Under the pieces are notes generated by a model. The model was not told where the DNA came from. It saw only the letters and a program-made list of their open reading frames with translations, and ran no database searches. From contig JAZARR010000171.1 in NCBI GenBank assembly GCA_037389465.1, positions 1,302,001 to 1,366,000 of the forward strand: 64,000 nt of DNA, given 5' to 3'. This stretch comes from Baylisascaris procyonis (Eukaryota; Nematoda; Chromadorea; Rhabditida; Ascarididae). Positions 1 to 12,700 of the stretch are shown piece after piece (position 1 is the first letter of the stretch; the number at the start of each line of letters is the position of its first letter). The translations under genes were made by a program, and so were the position numbers.

Positions 1-540
1 TATTTTTTCATGAATAATCATCCCGTGAGTTTTCGCCGTCAAGTAATGAATAATTTTAATTTTCATGCAAATATTATCTATCCCATATGAATCATACCTA
101 AGAGAACGAAAAAAAAAACATTTATTAGACTCTCTGTAATCAATGTGATGTATTTTTTTGGCACAATGAAGTGAAAGCAACTTTATGAATGGTATGTCCA
201 GGTGATCACCTCTTTCGTTAATGTTTTTTTGGAAATACGATGATTCTCATTAATAATTCAGGAATAAGTGAAAGGAAATACAATCAGCAGTGAAAGAAAT
301 TTCTAAAATTTCGCAAAATTTCCAGAAATTTTAGATGCATTGGAGTTGGAAGATGATTGAAAGTAATTTAGAAAAGATACTATAAATGAGATTAGTGGGT
401 GAAGGAAAAAGTTATTGTTGATCCATGCGGACAGAATGAATTGATCCTAACCGATAAGTTTCCTTATTTTCTAGCAAGGGAATATTTCAATCTGAGTCTA
501 ACATAGACGACTAAGAATATTTCATAAGATTTCAATCTAG
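1..540. other. Upstream stretch without identified exon
   Basis: This must contain, or lead to, the missing 5' exon(s) of the CPG4-like gene. I could not find a start codon joined in phase to the exon beginning at 541. An octamer ATGCAAAT is present at 65-72. Confidence 0.35.
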
Positions 541-3500
541 AAGAGAGTAACTACCCTGAATGGAATTCACAACAACAAAGAAAGAAACGTTATCCATTTG
601 CCGGTGAAAGCAGCCGAATTACCAAAACGTTGAGGAATATCACGAATTCGGGCTACGATCAGAATACGCTACTATCTAGATTGAATTATTTATTTAGAAT
701 CGATGAAATTAGTGAATATGCTGAGTGAAATAGCGCATTTTATTGCTATATATGATATTTTCTTTGAATCATTCTTCGAATTGCTCGATTTGTTTAAAAC
801 TTAAAAGAAATGTTGGTAATTTCTAGGTAATTCATCACATAAACTGATAAAACGAGAACGAGCATTCGACTTGGCACATTTGGAATTAGATTTAGAACGT
901 GAAGAAGATCGTCGGCAAAGATTATTCAACGCCCGAATTGGGAATCTTCTAAGAGATGAAGCAATCAACGATGAACTCTGTCAGAAGAAATGCAACGATC
1001 AACTCAAAAGTGGTCTTGATATGGTTAAGGTAGGCGAATGCAGTTTATAAAGGTTAAGCTAACAGCTACAAAAAAAAAATAATAATGCTTGCACTGCGTG
1101 CTTGGATGGCCAGCTTCGCTAAACGGTGTCTTCCTTGTAAGCGTAAATAGTTAGCAAATTCATGAATAAATGAATCCGTTTACAATGTGAGAGACTCATT
1201 ATTTCTCAAAACAACATGGGCGGCGGTCTGTGTATGTCGGATTATCAGTTTTTTCACCTTTACGCTACAGATCACTAATATTTCCTTTGCTTTAGACATC
1301 TTTTAGAAGCGCGCTTTCATTTCGTTTCACTACACTCGTCATAGCTAATCATAACATATGCTATGGCATGAGGCGATCGGCATAATCTTTACATATTCAA
1401 GCATCTATTGGGAATTTTTTCCTTAAGTGATGTTTATACAAAAAATTATATATTAAAAACAGAAAAAAAAAAATCTTGTATTAGAGGAGGAATTAGCTTG
1501 TGAAAGAGTTTGCATTAACGAAAGGGATTTCGAGCAGAGATATGTGACCGAGTGCAAGCATCCATGAATACGGATTCGTTTTTTTTTTTTTTTGAAAATT
1601 CAACTTTTTTTCCACAAGATTTTGCAACAATTTATTCTGCAAGAACTCCAATAAAAGCTAACAATTACGAAACGATCATCACTTCAATAGAGTGAAATGG
1701 GGTCTTCATTATTGAAACGATATAATCAATAGTATTTTCTAATTGAAAATTTTACTAGAACTAAATGAAATGAAAGACCACAGAAACTGGACCAGAGAGG
1801 CATTGGGTCAGAGCAGGCGGAAGCGATATGAAGAGACATGTATTCATAATGAATGCTGTGTTCATTGCAATAAATAAATAAATAAATAAGTAAATGAAAT
1901 GAAAAAAGTTGAATGAATGAACGCAAAAATAGATTTGACTAATTATGAAAAACGATGTTTCTGCTTTTTGATAGTGCATAAAAATGTGAACTCTACTTAA
2001 GAATAGAATTATATTCAATGAGGAGAGTCGTAAAATTTCCTCCATTTTATTCCTCTCACTTTACTTCCTCCTCTGATGAGAACTAAATAATCTATCATTT
2101 TTTTGAAAAGAATCCTGGATTCAGATATTCGACATATTTATGGATATCGTTGAAGGAGAGGCTCTTTAAAGTTAATGTGGAAGTTGTATGATATTACGGC
2201 AAGCGTCGACGGTTTCTTAATTGGTAGAGACAAGAGTTCTAGAATTAATATGCCCTCAAAGAGGAGTTAAACTCAAGAACGGCTTCCGTGTTTGACTTCT
2301 CTCCACCAAATATCTCAAAAACCGCGAAAGCGTCAAATCCAGAAAGAGTCCATGTTCAGGTCAACTTATTGTTTGAAAAAAAAAATTTTGCAATCAACTT
2401 TGCAGTTAAACTATGGGACACTGCAACTTGTATTTTTAAACCAAAAAAAAAAAATGCAAACAACACGACTTAAAGGCATCGATTTTTAGGCACATATGGC
2501 ATTTGGCTCTATTGGAGTGCCTCCAGTAATCGACAGCACTGATTTGGCATTATTTTGCCGTCTTGATTCACAACACGATCGATGCTTACGGGACTGCGGG
2601 TTCACCGTGCAGTTCAATATGCGCGATTATGTATGCAGACGTCATTATCAAGAGGTACGATGAACTAGGTGATAATTGAGAAACTCATTTAAAAAAAAAA
2701 CCTTAAATTGAAAATATTTGGGTGTGAAAGACACGATTTCAAAAGAGCACAAAAATATTTGAAGAATATTTTCACGAAAAACGATAAAAAGCTTAAATGA
2801 ATCGCTAATCAATCGCCATGAATAGCAATCATACTTTTTGTCTAAAAAAAGTTCCTTTTAAAGAAAGGAAAAAAATTTCCTTTTGTTTAGTCGAAGAAAA
2901 TTCGCATCTGCCACTTTAAACCAACCTAACAAATCTGAAGTCGTGCCAAGTGCTTGTTGAACGTATTAGATGTGGAGAATCAAACGGAAGGAGAGAAAAT
3001 CGAACGAGTACTTAGAAAGAAATACTAGAATCTCATAATCTATGGCATGATCTTAATTAGTTCTGTCTGTAAATTATGGGTGAAAAATCTAAGAGTTGGT
3101 TTGCTAAAATAGTTAGTCGATTAGGTATTCTAGAAGAAAGAAAATAAGTTCATAACAATTGGGAAGCTTATCATATCACAGCGATGCAATCATTGCAGTA
3201 GTCCATATCGAAGTGGGCTGACAATTTTTTTTTTGTAAAGTTTGAACTATTTCATATTACTACAACCTTTTCAATGAGTTATTTCCTCTCTCTTTAACGT
3301 TGAAATTCAGAGTGAAAACAGATGTGAAAGTGGAATTGAATAAGTGAAAAGAATGGTTAATAACGATGAATTAATACAGTGCATTAAAAGGAAGAGCACT
3401 CTTTGAAGAATCACTAAAAAAAGTAGAATAACATTATGCCCTAAGGCGGAGAAATTCCAAAGAATCAAGCGTATGAGTTGCTGTCTCTAAGTAGTCCATT

Positions 3501-6500
3501 TGTATTAGCTCAATAAATAAAAGCAATCAATAATAATTAATAATAATTCTCTTCCAACATCAAGATGTTTGAAAAATTTTGCAAACATTTTTTTACAATT
3601 AAAAGGTCACTGTTTTTCACTGCAATCATTCGTGCAACAAAAATTGCATTAATCTGGCTAATTTAGTGACGAACGAGTAAATATAATTTCAAAATTTCAA
3701 ACACAAATTTGAGAAAATAATTAACTCATTGCAATATTCGTCATTACATTGTTTAGCGAAATAGTGCAACAAATGCGTTGCAAAATTAGTGCAACAAATG
3801 TGTTGTAAAGCAATGCAATATTTGGGTCGCAAAAAAAAAGCAATGTGTTGTTGGAAACGATTTGTTTACTATGTGCATTGCTGTGATATTTTGCAAAAAA
3901 GAAAATCGAGAAATGCAACAAAGTGATATATTGCATCATTTTTCAAGTTAAATAGTTGCTTCGATTAAAGTAAACTAATCATGCATCACAAAAAGGAATT
4001 AGAATTGTTTGATTTGTTGTGGTTTTCGGCTCTTTCAAAATTTAATTTTCTAAAGAAGAAACCCAAAAAGAGAATTAATCACCTCCCTTGGCAACTTATT
4101 ACTTCACCGTTTACAATCCTTACTCATTCATAAATGACACAAAATCAAACAAAAAAATACCAGCGGTTGTGGAATCGGAAAAGCAGGGGGGTGGTCGAGA
4201 TTGATGGAAAGTGAAGGATAAAAGAAAGAGCTATAGTTCAATCAATATTATATCATAATCCACTACAAAGGATTTTCACAGCACAACATTCACTATGACA
4301 TAATCGAAAAAAAACGAACTGTCACACTCTAAATATCCATAAATTCATAAATCAGAAACACCGAACATACAATTGAGTGCATTGAGTACTAAATATTATT
4401 GCAAAAGAGAGACTATAATAGAAATAAATTGAGATGAATATATTGCTGCCGTGTTTCGCTCATGCAGCCTCGATGTTGAAGCGTCAATGTGGCTCAGAAC
4501 GTTGCGGCCCTTATGGTGGTACCGAAAATACAATACTAGGTAAGCGCCATCATGTTTTTCTTGATAACTGATAAAAATTCATCATGTAACTGATAAGAGT
4601 TAATCAAAATATTCAATGCTAACAATAGTTTTATTTAAATAATAAGAATTAATGGGTGAGCAGATGATATGAGAGATTAGCAAAAAAAGGAGATTGTGTG
4701 AATCTTAATAAAACATTCAAATTGGTGAATTGGTATATTGAAATCTTAATATTCAAATCTTAATACTTGGATGTTTTATGTATACCAGATATATTGGTAT
4801 TCAATCATCATCTGGTATATTGAAATCTTAATAAAACATTCAAATTGGTACTTTTATTCGTTGGCTTTTCCACACAAACAGATATAGATGATGTTTCAAG
4901 ATTTATGTATAATATACCAGATGATTAGCCGTTGAGATGATTGAATTTAGGTGCGTTGAACCCATTTCAATCGAAAGTCTTGCCCGTCAAATTTCAAGGC
5001 TATCGTTTTTGAAAATCCCCTTAAAAATACCTAAAAATAGGTGCACATACTTTAAAGTCAACATAAACAAATCGACGAAAGAGATCACAATCTGCCTCAC
5101 ATTGCTGCGCGCAAAAAAAAAAGAGTTCACAAAGGAAGTACCGTATGCTGTTGCCCTTCTAAAAAACTTCGAGTGCAATATGAGCGGCAATTCAGACAAT
5201 ACGGATAAGTCTATCATGCTCATTTGCAAATTTACTTTGGAAATAGACATATTGCTATTGTTGTGTCTGTTTTTCTGTCTGTCTGTCTTTCGATGGCTTC
5301 AAACTCGACGATGAACATCGACTAATCGAACTGAACGGTGTAGGGTAATCTTCAATGCTACATTTCAAGCTAACCACGAATCTCAATAAATATAAAGAGT
5401 ACTTAAGAATAGAAACCATTTGTATGGATTCCATGCTGTTTGACTCTAATTCGCTCCTGTAAATTTGTTCTGGGAAAGAGCATTATAATGGCGTTCGTTA
5501 TTTGGATATTTGCGCGTGTGTATGTACGTAAGAATGGATATGTGTGCGCGTATGTGTAGGTGTGTTTGTGCGTTTGTTTTTGTGTATCTGCATATTTGTC
5601 CATCTGTAGTTTTGAGATAGTGAACAAAGAAAGTCGGAGTTACAATATTCTGTTCGCGCAATGCCTCCTACAGAAACATGTCCTAAGCTATAGTATATCA
5701 ATCGCACAGCTTTAACAGTTGCTGCCATTTAAATGCGCCAAAAATTTGCTGGCGTTTTACATGGTCGCGTTCATATCTCACGCCAACCTAATCGCATAAA
5801 CAACGAATCGTCTGTTGAAAATCTACAAAAACGGTCAATTTAGTTCAAATATGAAGATTTTGTTCCGCATATCTTATTGTTTTTTTTTAACTTGTGAAAT
5901 GTGGCTACAGAATAGAGTTGGATATAAAAAGCACATATTGCGCCAGCTATTCTCATACTGTTCTTCATTTTTCATATCTTGCAGTAAACTTTTTTATTCT
6001 AATTTCGTAGTTAGTGAAAATATGAATAACTTAGGTCTGTTACTCTAAACTAAATTATTTATTGCGAAAGCGATAAAGAAGCGGCAAAATACAATAGCAC
6101 AAAATAGCTTAGAGTGGAAACACTCATAATATGCTAGATTTTCCGACTTCAAAAGAGGAATAAATTCATTGGAAATAACGGAAAATAAACGTTCTTTTTT
6201 TTTTTGAAGATATTATTCAAAACGTTAAAAAAATTTTCACATTTTATCGCATATAAATTGTGACGCTCTGAAGTAATCACATCTAAATTGATCTTATCAT
6301 AAAATGAACTATGCGAAAGCAAAGTTATCAATTCTTTCCGTATATGAAATCAACAAAAATCATTTTACTATATAGGTTATGCTCATCGTTGTCGTGTACT
6401 TATTTGTGATATGATATGCACACGAAGCGTTTTACTAAGACGATGCGGTTTACAACAAGGTATACGAGCGACAAAATATCTATTCAATTATACTCGTGAA

Positions 6501-8195
6501 CAGGTGAGCCGAATACGAAATTAAAAATCTTCGATGTATTTACTTTCAAGAATCTATTTATTTTCTAATTTTTCGCATATGCGTATACTATGCAAATTGA
6601 CTAATAAATAAATAAACTCTCCCAAGAATATTAAGCAGAATCATTAGGAAGCAATTAGCAAATACGATAATGAATCAAAACTAATCGAATAATTACGATT
6701 ATTTTATTTGGGAGGAAATTTTTGGAAATTTTTTCCCTCGAATAGATATTAAAGCGAAAATTTCGAATTTTTAAATCGGTGAATCAGAAACAGAAATCTT
6801 TCGAAAAAAGATGAATCAACGAAATTATTTAAAGAATTTATCTATTTGTTAGCTATTCTATCTATTATTATCTATACATGACAGCGTTCACAAATCGTCC
6901 AACAAAACTTGTCACTTCGATAGCATTTAATTTGTATTTTAAATAAAAATAATCTACATAATAATATGAAAAATATAAAAGAAAAACGGATTCAGCTCAT
7001 CGCAAAATATTAATTGCGATTTTTATTTCAATGAAGATGAGAAATTAGCTGCGAAATATCAACACCTAATCAAATCTAAGGATATTCGTTAAATAATGCA
7101 TAATTTTACTGATTGAGAATCTCATAAAGAAAATGTATTATAAAGATAATATAGTGCATTTTAGACTTAAATGAAACGGTAAGAGCATTTTTAGATGATG
7201 GGGAGGAGAGATGTAGTGTGGATAGCATAGGAGAAAAAGAAGGATGCAAAAATATTTCAATAAAACGAAGGTGCTCTTTTCTTCTTACATATTGATAAGC
7301 TTCCATAAAATGTAGTAATTCCAGGCTCATATTAGCAAAGTTAATCCAACAATATGGTCGAAGGTAACTAGAACTTGTCACATATAAGTACATCAAGTCC
7401 ATTTGTATCGATACGGAGTTACCAATATCTGCTTGAATTATTGACAGTCTGTATTTATACTATTGACAGCCCGTGTCTACGTTATTGGCAGCCTTTATTT
7501 ATTGGATTTTATATGAATATGAATAACTGTTAGAATTTCCATGAGGGAATATTTCTCGAGGTGCATTAATTGCCGTTTCGTATTGAGCGCGAAACTCGTA
7601 AATGACAGATGCTTATTACGTAATTGCCGACAATTGTTTTGAAGAAAAAAAAACCCATCAAATTTCTCGAAAATGAACGCATATGTTGATCAATCCGAAA
7701 ATCATTCAATACAGTCAGACGAATACCTATAAAGTTGCAAAAAAAAAAAATCCACCTGATAGTATTATCTATCGTGATAATCGAATTCGCCTCTCCATTT
7801 CCCGTTCCCCCCCCCCCCCCGCTCCCCCCTCAGACTCCCAGCCACTCCTTCCTCTCATCCCTTCGACCTTACTTTTCAACCTCACTAGTTTCTCCTGCGA
7901 TTCGATTTTGTGACTCCTGCGATTCTATTTTCAGGCGCATATACACTATACTGCTGCAATCTGTCCATACTTAAATTTTAGATGGAAAAATTGAAAGTAT
8001 TACTGATTCGAAAGTAACTACTTATTAATTCAGGTGAACTTTTGGATGCAAGAGCTAGCGAATCGACTTGGCCGAAAGAAGAGCGAAACAATGCCCTATT
8101 CATGTGCACGACTATTTTGCGATACATTCGATTTAAGAAATTGCACTCTATCAAGCCAAACCGATTATAATTTACGGATTAATCAATCCCATTGA
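541..8195 (+). CDS. CPG4-like cysteine-rich secreted protein gene (six exons, 5' end missing)
   Basis: Six exons join in one reading frame: 541-603, 827-1029, 2490-2654, 4434-4539, 6376-6503 and 8034-8195 (TGA at 8193-8195). All donors are GT (GTGAAA, GTAGGC, GTACGA, GTAAGC, GTGAGC) and phases match at every junction. The acceptor at 4433 (TTGAG) is weak for a nematode. The N-terminal part is highly charged (KRERAFDLAHLELDLEREED). The cysteine-rich part then runs LFCRL..DRCLRDCGF, YVCRR, LLPCFAHA, QCGSERCGPY, CRVLICDMICTR, RRCG and a final exon with SCARLFCDTF. The order of C, CGPY and CRxLxCDMxCTR motifs is what I remember of the nematode CPG4 domain (chondroitin proteoglycan 4; extracellular, Cys-paired). 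No start codon or signal peptide was located, so at least one exon is missing upstream, perhaps outside the window. A role in matrix or eggshell is inference from the family only. Confidence 0.72.
4701..4925. repeat. Intronic direct and inverted repeat cluster
   Basis: Two perfect direct repeats of 26 bp lie at 4701-4726 and 4824-4849. A second direct repeat of 20 bp lies at 4731-4750 and 4813-4832. A perfect 15-bp inverted pair occurs at 4807-4821 (ATCATCTGGTATATT) and 4911-4925. All lie in the intron between exons 4 and 5 of the CPG4-like gene. The arrangement resembles a degraded small inverted-repeat element, but no target-site duplication was identified. Confidence 0.75.
7807..7834 (+). 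repeat. C14 homopolymer and pyrimidine tract ending in CAG
   Basis: Fourteen consecutive C at 7807-7820 are followed by GCTCCCCCCTCAG. On the sense strand of the CPG4-like gene this is a strong pyrimidine tract ending in AG, 200 bp before the acceptor used at 8033. It could act as a competing acceptor, though the frame after it does not continue the Cys-rich domain. Confidence 0.7.
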
Positions 8196-9508
8196 GTGGA
8201 TTGAATGATTATCGATCTCTGAAGTATGCGGAGATGAATTAAGATGAAATTGAATTTGTAAATATTCATGAATGTAAACAATAATATAAGAGATTTACAT
8301 TTTTTGTTTTCTAGATACCATTGATGAGTTCTACTCAATGATATAAGAGATTAATATGTTTTATGAGACATTTGCATATGATCGATGAAGAAATTAGCTG
8401 CAATTAAGAGCTGGAAATTGAATTTGCTAGAGACATTTTATGCATACAAGCATATATGGAAAAGGCTTTTCAAGTATGGATTACCTCCGCTTCATCTTCA
8501 TCCCGATCCTCCCCCTCTCCGTCTCTTCCAGCTACTGATACGAGCAAAACAACAGAAAGAAATGAAAATCATAAATGATCGTCGAAAATGACAGAAAACA
8601 GTGAGAAATGCAACGCGTTCCACATGCGCAAGCAAACGCTTCATAATTGCTACGGTGGGAACCGAATAAAAAAAAAAAATCTGAGCTTTTTGGGAAGCTG
8701 CCATACTTTGGAGAAAAAGCTGCCATACTCGTTTACAAAAATTCGAAGGCAAATCGGTAAATCGCTTCCCATCTTTAATGGGAAGCGATTTACTGCAAAA
8801 ACTACATCTGTCGGCGAGATCTTTCCCTTATTTGCGTGGTCATCATTCTCCGAATTTTTCTTAAACATTTTCGGGAATAAACTGCCCTTGTGGGTAAGTA
8901 ATTCTCTGGCAAAACATATATATGAAAAGTTACGGATGAGTTAGCCAACAAAAGGATAAACCTCTTTTCGGCATATTATCACCTCAATGCTTCTCGTAGC
9001 AACAATCTCCATTTAATATACAACGGAATTGAAAGACTTGAAGAAGTACCTCGAACAGAGACTATGAAAAAATATTGAAGATTAAAATTCAAGAAACGAC
9101 AGAAAAAAATGGAGAGCAGAAAAAAGATCGTTCAAAATTTGAAGAAAATTCAATAAGTTGCAGGAAATTTCTAATTGATAAGCGCCATCTAATCGTCAGC
9201 TGAACAAATTGAATTTTTTTTTTTTTGCTCCAAAAAACATTAGAAAAAATCTATTCGAGCAATGATAAGGCAGACAAAATAAAACGTACGTGGTGAATAA
9301 TCGCAAAAATATAGTTGTTAGAAAGTAGAATGCAAAATTCTAATTGCAAGATCATATAGAAATAAAAAATTTACATAATGAGGATGCATGCTGATTCGCC
9401 TTAATAGTTCAAGTAACCAACGTTCAATTAGGCAACTTCAGCGACGACAACATCTGCCTATTGCATTTTTTGTGGTTTTGTCGCTTTTATTTTCTCTTGA
9501 TCATAAAT
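8196..9508. other. Intergenic gap between convergent genes
   Basis: This 1.3 kb lies between the stop of the CPG4-like gene (plus) and the end of the phosphatase gene (minus). I searched the minus strand for an active-site exon (DGxGRSG-like) and saw none. A short C-rich patch at about 8500-8525 encodes only low-complexity Arg/Gly. No clear gene is visible. Confidence 0.5.
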
Positions 9509-9737
9509 TTATTCAATTTTCACGCAAAAGGAGTAGTGCCTACAAGCGCTGCTTAGAGAATAAATTTTTTCAACGTCGGAGAGAATTTGAGAGGCAGAAA
9601 TATATGCGAGAAATTTACAATGATATGAATAAAAAATTAAATATAACGAAATGAGATCAGAATGCAGTCTACGCCTTTGACCGTCGGAATTAAATGCCAA
9701 TAAAATCGGCAAATGATACACTGAAATACTGACTAAC
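9509..9737 (-). other. Possible decayed end of the phosphatase catalytic domain
   Basis: The frame of the last good phosphatase exon stays open past its donor to a TAA at 9509-9511. At 9688-9677 in this frame it reads SDGQ followed by RRR. Placed after the VVHC of the preceding exon this would give C-SDGQR-R, fitting CX5R and resembling CSDGAGR of IA-2. In the next frame the following codons read KGVDCILIS, reminiscent of GRTGTYILID. There is no AG acceptor directly before the SDG codons; the two bases there are TC. An intron from the GTTAGT donor would be only about 50 nt, unlike the >1 kb introns elsewhere in this gene. The similarity may be chance or a broken exon; I regard it as a hint only. 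Confidence 0.25.
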
Positions 9738-12700
9738 CTGCAATGGACAACGATTGGCGCATCGGATCGATGTGTTTCCATATAATTACGAACCCTCCTC
9801 CGCAACTCGATAAAGGCACTTATATAAGGGAAACTATCAAGTTCCCATTCAGTGAAGTGAAATTGCTTTATCATTCTTGTTTGTTGACCAACATCAGCGT
9901 CAACCCTTGTCAACCGTAATGTACGGATAACCTGAAATACACGATACGTTTCTTACTACTTACTCATCAAACAACTAGTAATTTAGCATCAAATTTTATT
10001 GGCAAAAAATGTTGAAAGCGTAAATTTTTGGAGTGATATAGTGTAAATTGGAAAGAACTAAAAGAAGTGATACGGTATAATTGGAGAAATTTGTGCTAAT
10101 ATTGACCACTTTGGCTATGTGTGTTATCATAACGCAACACTATCAAAGCTTAAACTGAAGAACAGATAAGATAAACGCCGATGCAAGAGTATGGGACAAT
10201 GGGTGTCCTTATGGCATGTTGGTGATTAACTCGTTCATATTTCCATTTGTCATTTTGTTATTTCAAAATAAGAAACAGTATTTTGGTATTTAGGAGCCTA
10301 ACTCTACCGACTTGAAATAGAGCAAAAGATTATATGGTATAATGGAAAAAATAAATTATATATTATCATCTTCGAGGGAATAAACTCGCCATTTTTAACA
10401 TCATCGATAATCGGCAATCAAAAAAAAAAAAAAAAATCCCTTCAGTTGATTATTATTTCGATGGAATTTGGCCCATCTAAGAAAGTTATCATAAATTCCG
10501 CTGAAATATTCGTTGAAAAATGCTGTGACAGGATTTGGAGATGAACTCCGTATTGGGACTGATCACGGAGTTATTTGAAATATTGCTCTTGGATGATTTA
10601 AAAATATTTTGCTAGATGGATACTCCCAACTAGTGTATAATCAAAGGAACGAAACCAATGAGAAAGATAAAAGAAGATACGAAATAAAAATTTATAACAA
10701 ATTAATCAAGTCGCATATTTGTGCTTAGAAATTTTACTGTACAATTCCTGAGAACAAGATTTCTACGAGAGATTTCCTCATAAGGTTAAAAAAACAAACA
10801 AAATGGGCTGTCTCATTTAACTTTTTGTGGTTTTTTTTATACCGCTAATCAATTATACTAGAGTTTCCAAGTAGAATCTTCCATACCTGGAATCCAATAA
10901 AGTTTCCAAGTGAAGTTCACATACATTCAATCAATCGTAATTTCTAAGTTAAATCGAAATTTCTCAACATTTCATGAAAAAGAGATAACTCACAAAATGT
11001 GCATAAGTTTTAGTTGACAAAGTTTCGACACCAATATCACCGTATTCAGCACTGGTAACAGGCCAGTACTGTAGGCACACCACCTGGAAAAAAATTTTTT
11101 TAGAGACTGAAAAAGAATGAAATAATTGGAAATAGAATCCACAATTTTCCGAACATCGTAATTGTATTTGCTGGATTATCTTTTCTTTAATTTCCTACTT
11201 GAAAGTCAATTTTACCATTATTTCATTTTCAAATCGTTTTCACGGGTGAACAGATTCCCTTTGTCTTACCTGCTCTCGTTATTATTAATCTATTCGCTGC
11301 TCATTGCTAAGATGGTTATGAACGAATGATCAACATGCGCATATTATTAGCAAGATTTAGGGACTCCATATAGTATGAAGTTATTTCCGCTCAATTTTCA
11401 GGCATTTTCACGTGATTATCTTCGAGCATATCGGTATTTGGGCTTTGAAATGTACGTCATCGCTTGTATGTTTTATAAAGCTGCATAGGCTTACTTAAAT
11501 GATTACATGCACAAATGAGCATTTCCCAACCAATTTTTTCATTACCGTAGAACGACTGTAAAAAGCATAGAGAAGATTAAATAAGCTTAGAGATGATGAG
11601 TGCTCTCCAAGTGCAAAAATAACACAATATTTTGTACAAGTAGAAACAAACTAGTATAACAGTCAAAAAAAAAAAATTAAAAGTGCTATTTTCATTTGTT
11701 GGCAAGGTACGAAGAGCAGTAAAAGGGGGGAGGGGGGAGAGGGGGAGGAGTTCGGATTGAAGCGACTGCGAGATAAAATAAATGACTCATTCTTAGAATC
11801 TCTTTTTTTGCCCATATTATGAGACAAGCTACATTCTTACAATAATGCGATCACTACTTAACAATGCCTTTGCCTTCACAACGGCATTCTCATAAACGCA
11901 TATAGGTGGCCTTTCACGGAAACTAATATCTATTATGAGCTATATGGGTAGCGGTTACTGTACCTGATTTGAGTGGAAATAATGCGGACTAATTGCTAAA
12001 CGCTATCGTTGTATCGTAGTTGTTGGAATGAGACTGTGTGACGAATACACCTACTATACGGTAGTTACGAGATGTCGTGATATATAATTTATGCAAATTT
12101 CCTATATGCATATTTGCATATCTGATTCTTTTTATCCCATTATTACAGGATACATATTCAAATGCGGATGCTGTATTAACATACTAGATCATTTTTGAAA
12201 TAAGATATTTTCCTCCCTATTTCATGAATTTCCTTTATATGGAAGAAAGGATCTTCATCAAGAGCACAATTTTCTAATCGAAAATGGTTTCCTACGCAAG
12301 AAAATTATAATATCTATGAGATTTTATTTTTCTTATAAAATACTTACCCGCATAAAATCAAAAACTTTTGTTAACATGACAATACAATTTGAGCCGAGTT
12401 CCCATATCATACGCCAAAAATCAGCAGTTGCCGATTTTGTTTTGACTGCTTGTGTAACGACATAAGCTCGCTCTCGTAACCAACTCTGCAAAATACACAT
12501 TCAATATTCATCAACATCAACACATTTGCTATTATTTGCATACTGCAAAAAGACAGATGCAGAAGGATAGTAAAGTTTTCTTATCTCTACGAGATTTTAG
12601 TGCGAAAAATTTTCCGAAATTCCTATGAAATATTTGATGAATTTTGAATTCTTTACAATGATAGTGATGAAAAAAAAAGTTTCTTTAGCATGAAACTTCA

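Noticed and set aside
5446..5728. VGGIARTEYC on the minus strand as the missing phosphatase active-site exon
   Set aside because: The Cys-x5-Arg order is not present, no splice phase fits, and it lies inside an intron of the opposite-strand gene. Chance resemblance.
7683..7974. Pro/Ser-rich plus-strand ORFs over the C-tract
   Set aside because: Driven by the C14 run and neighbouring C-rich sequence, inside an intron of the CPG4-like gene; two frames are open equally.
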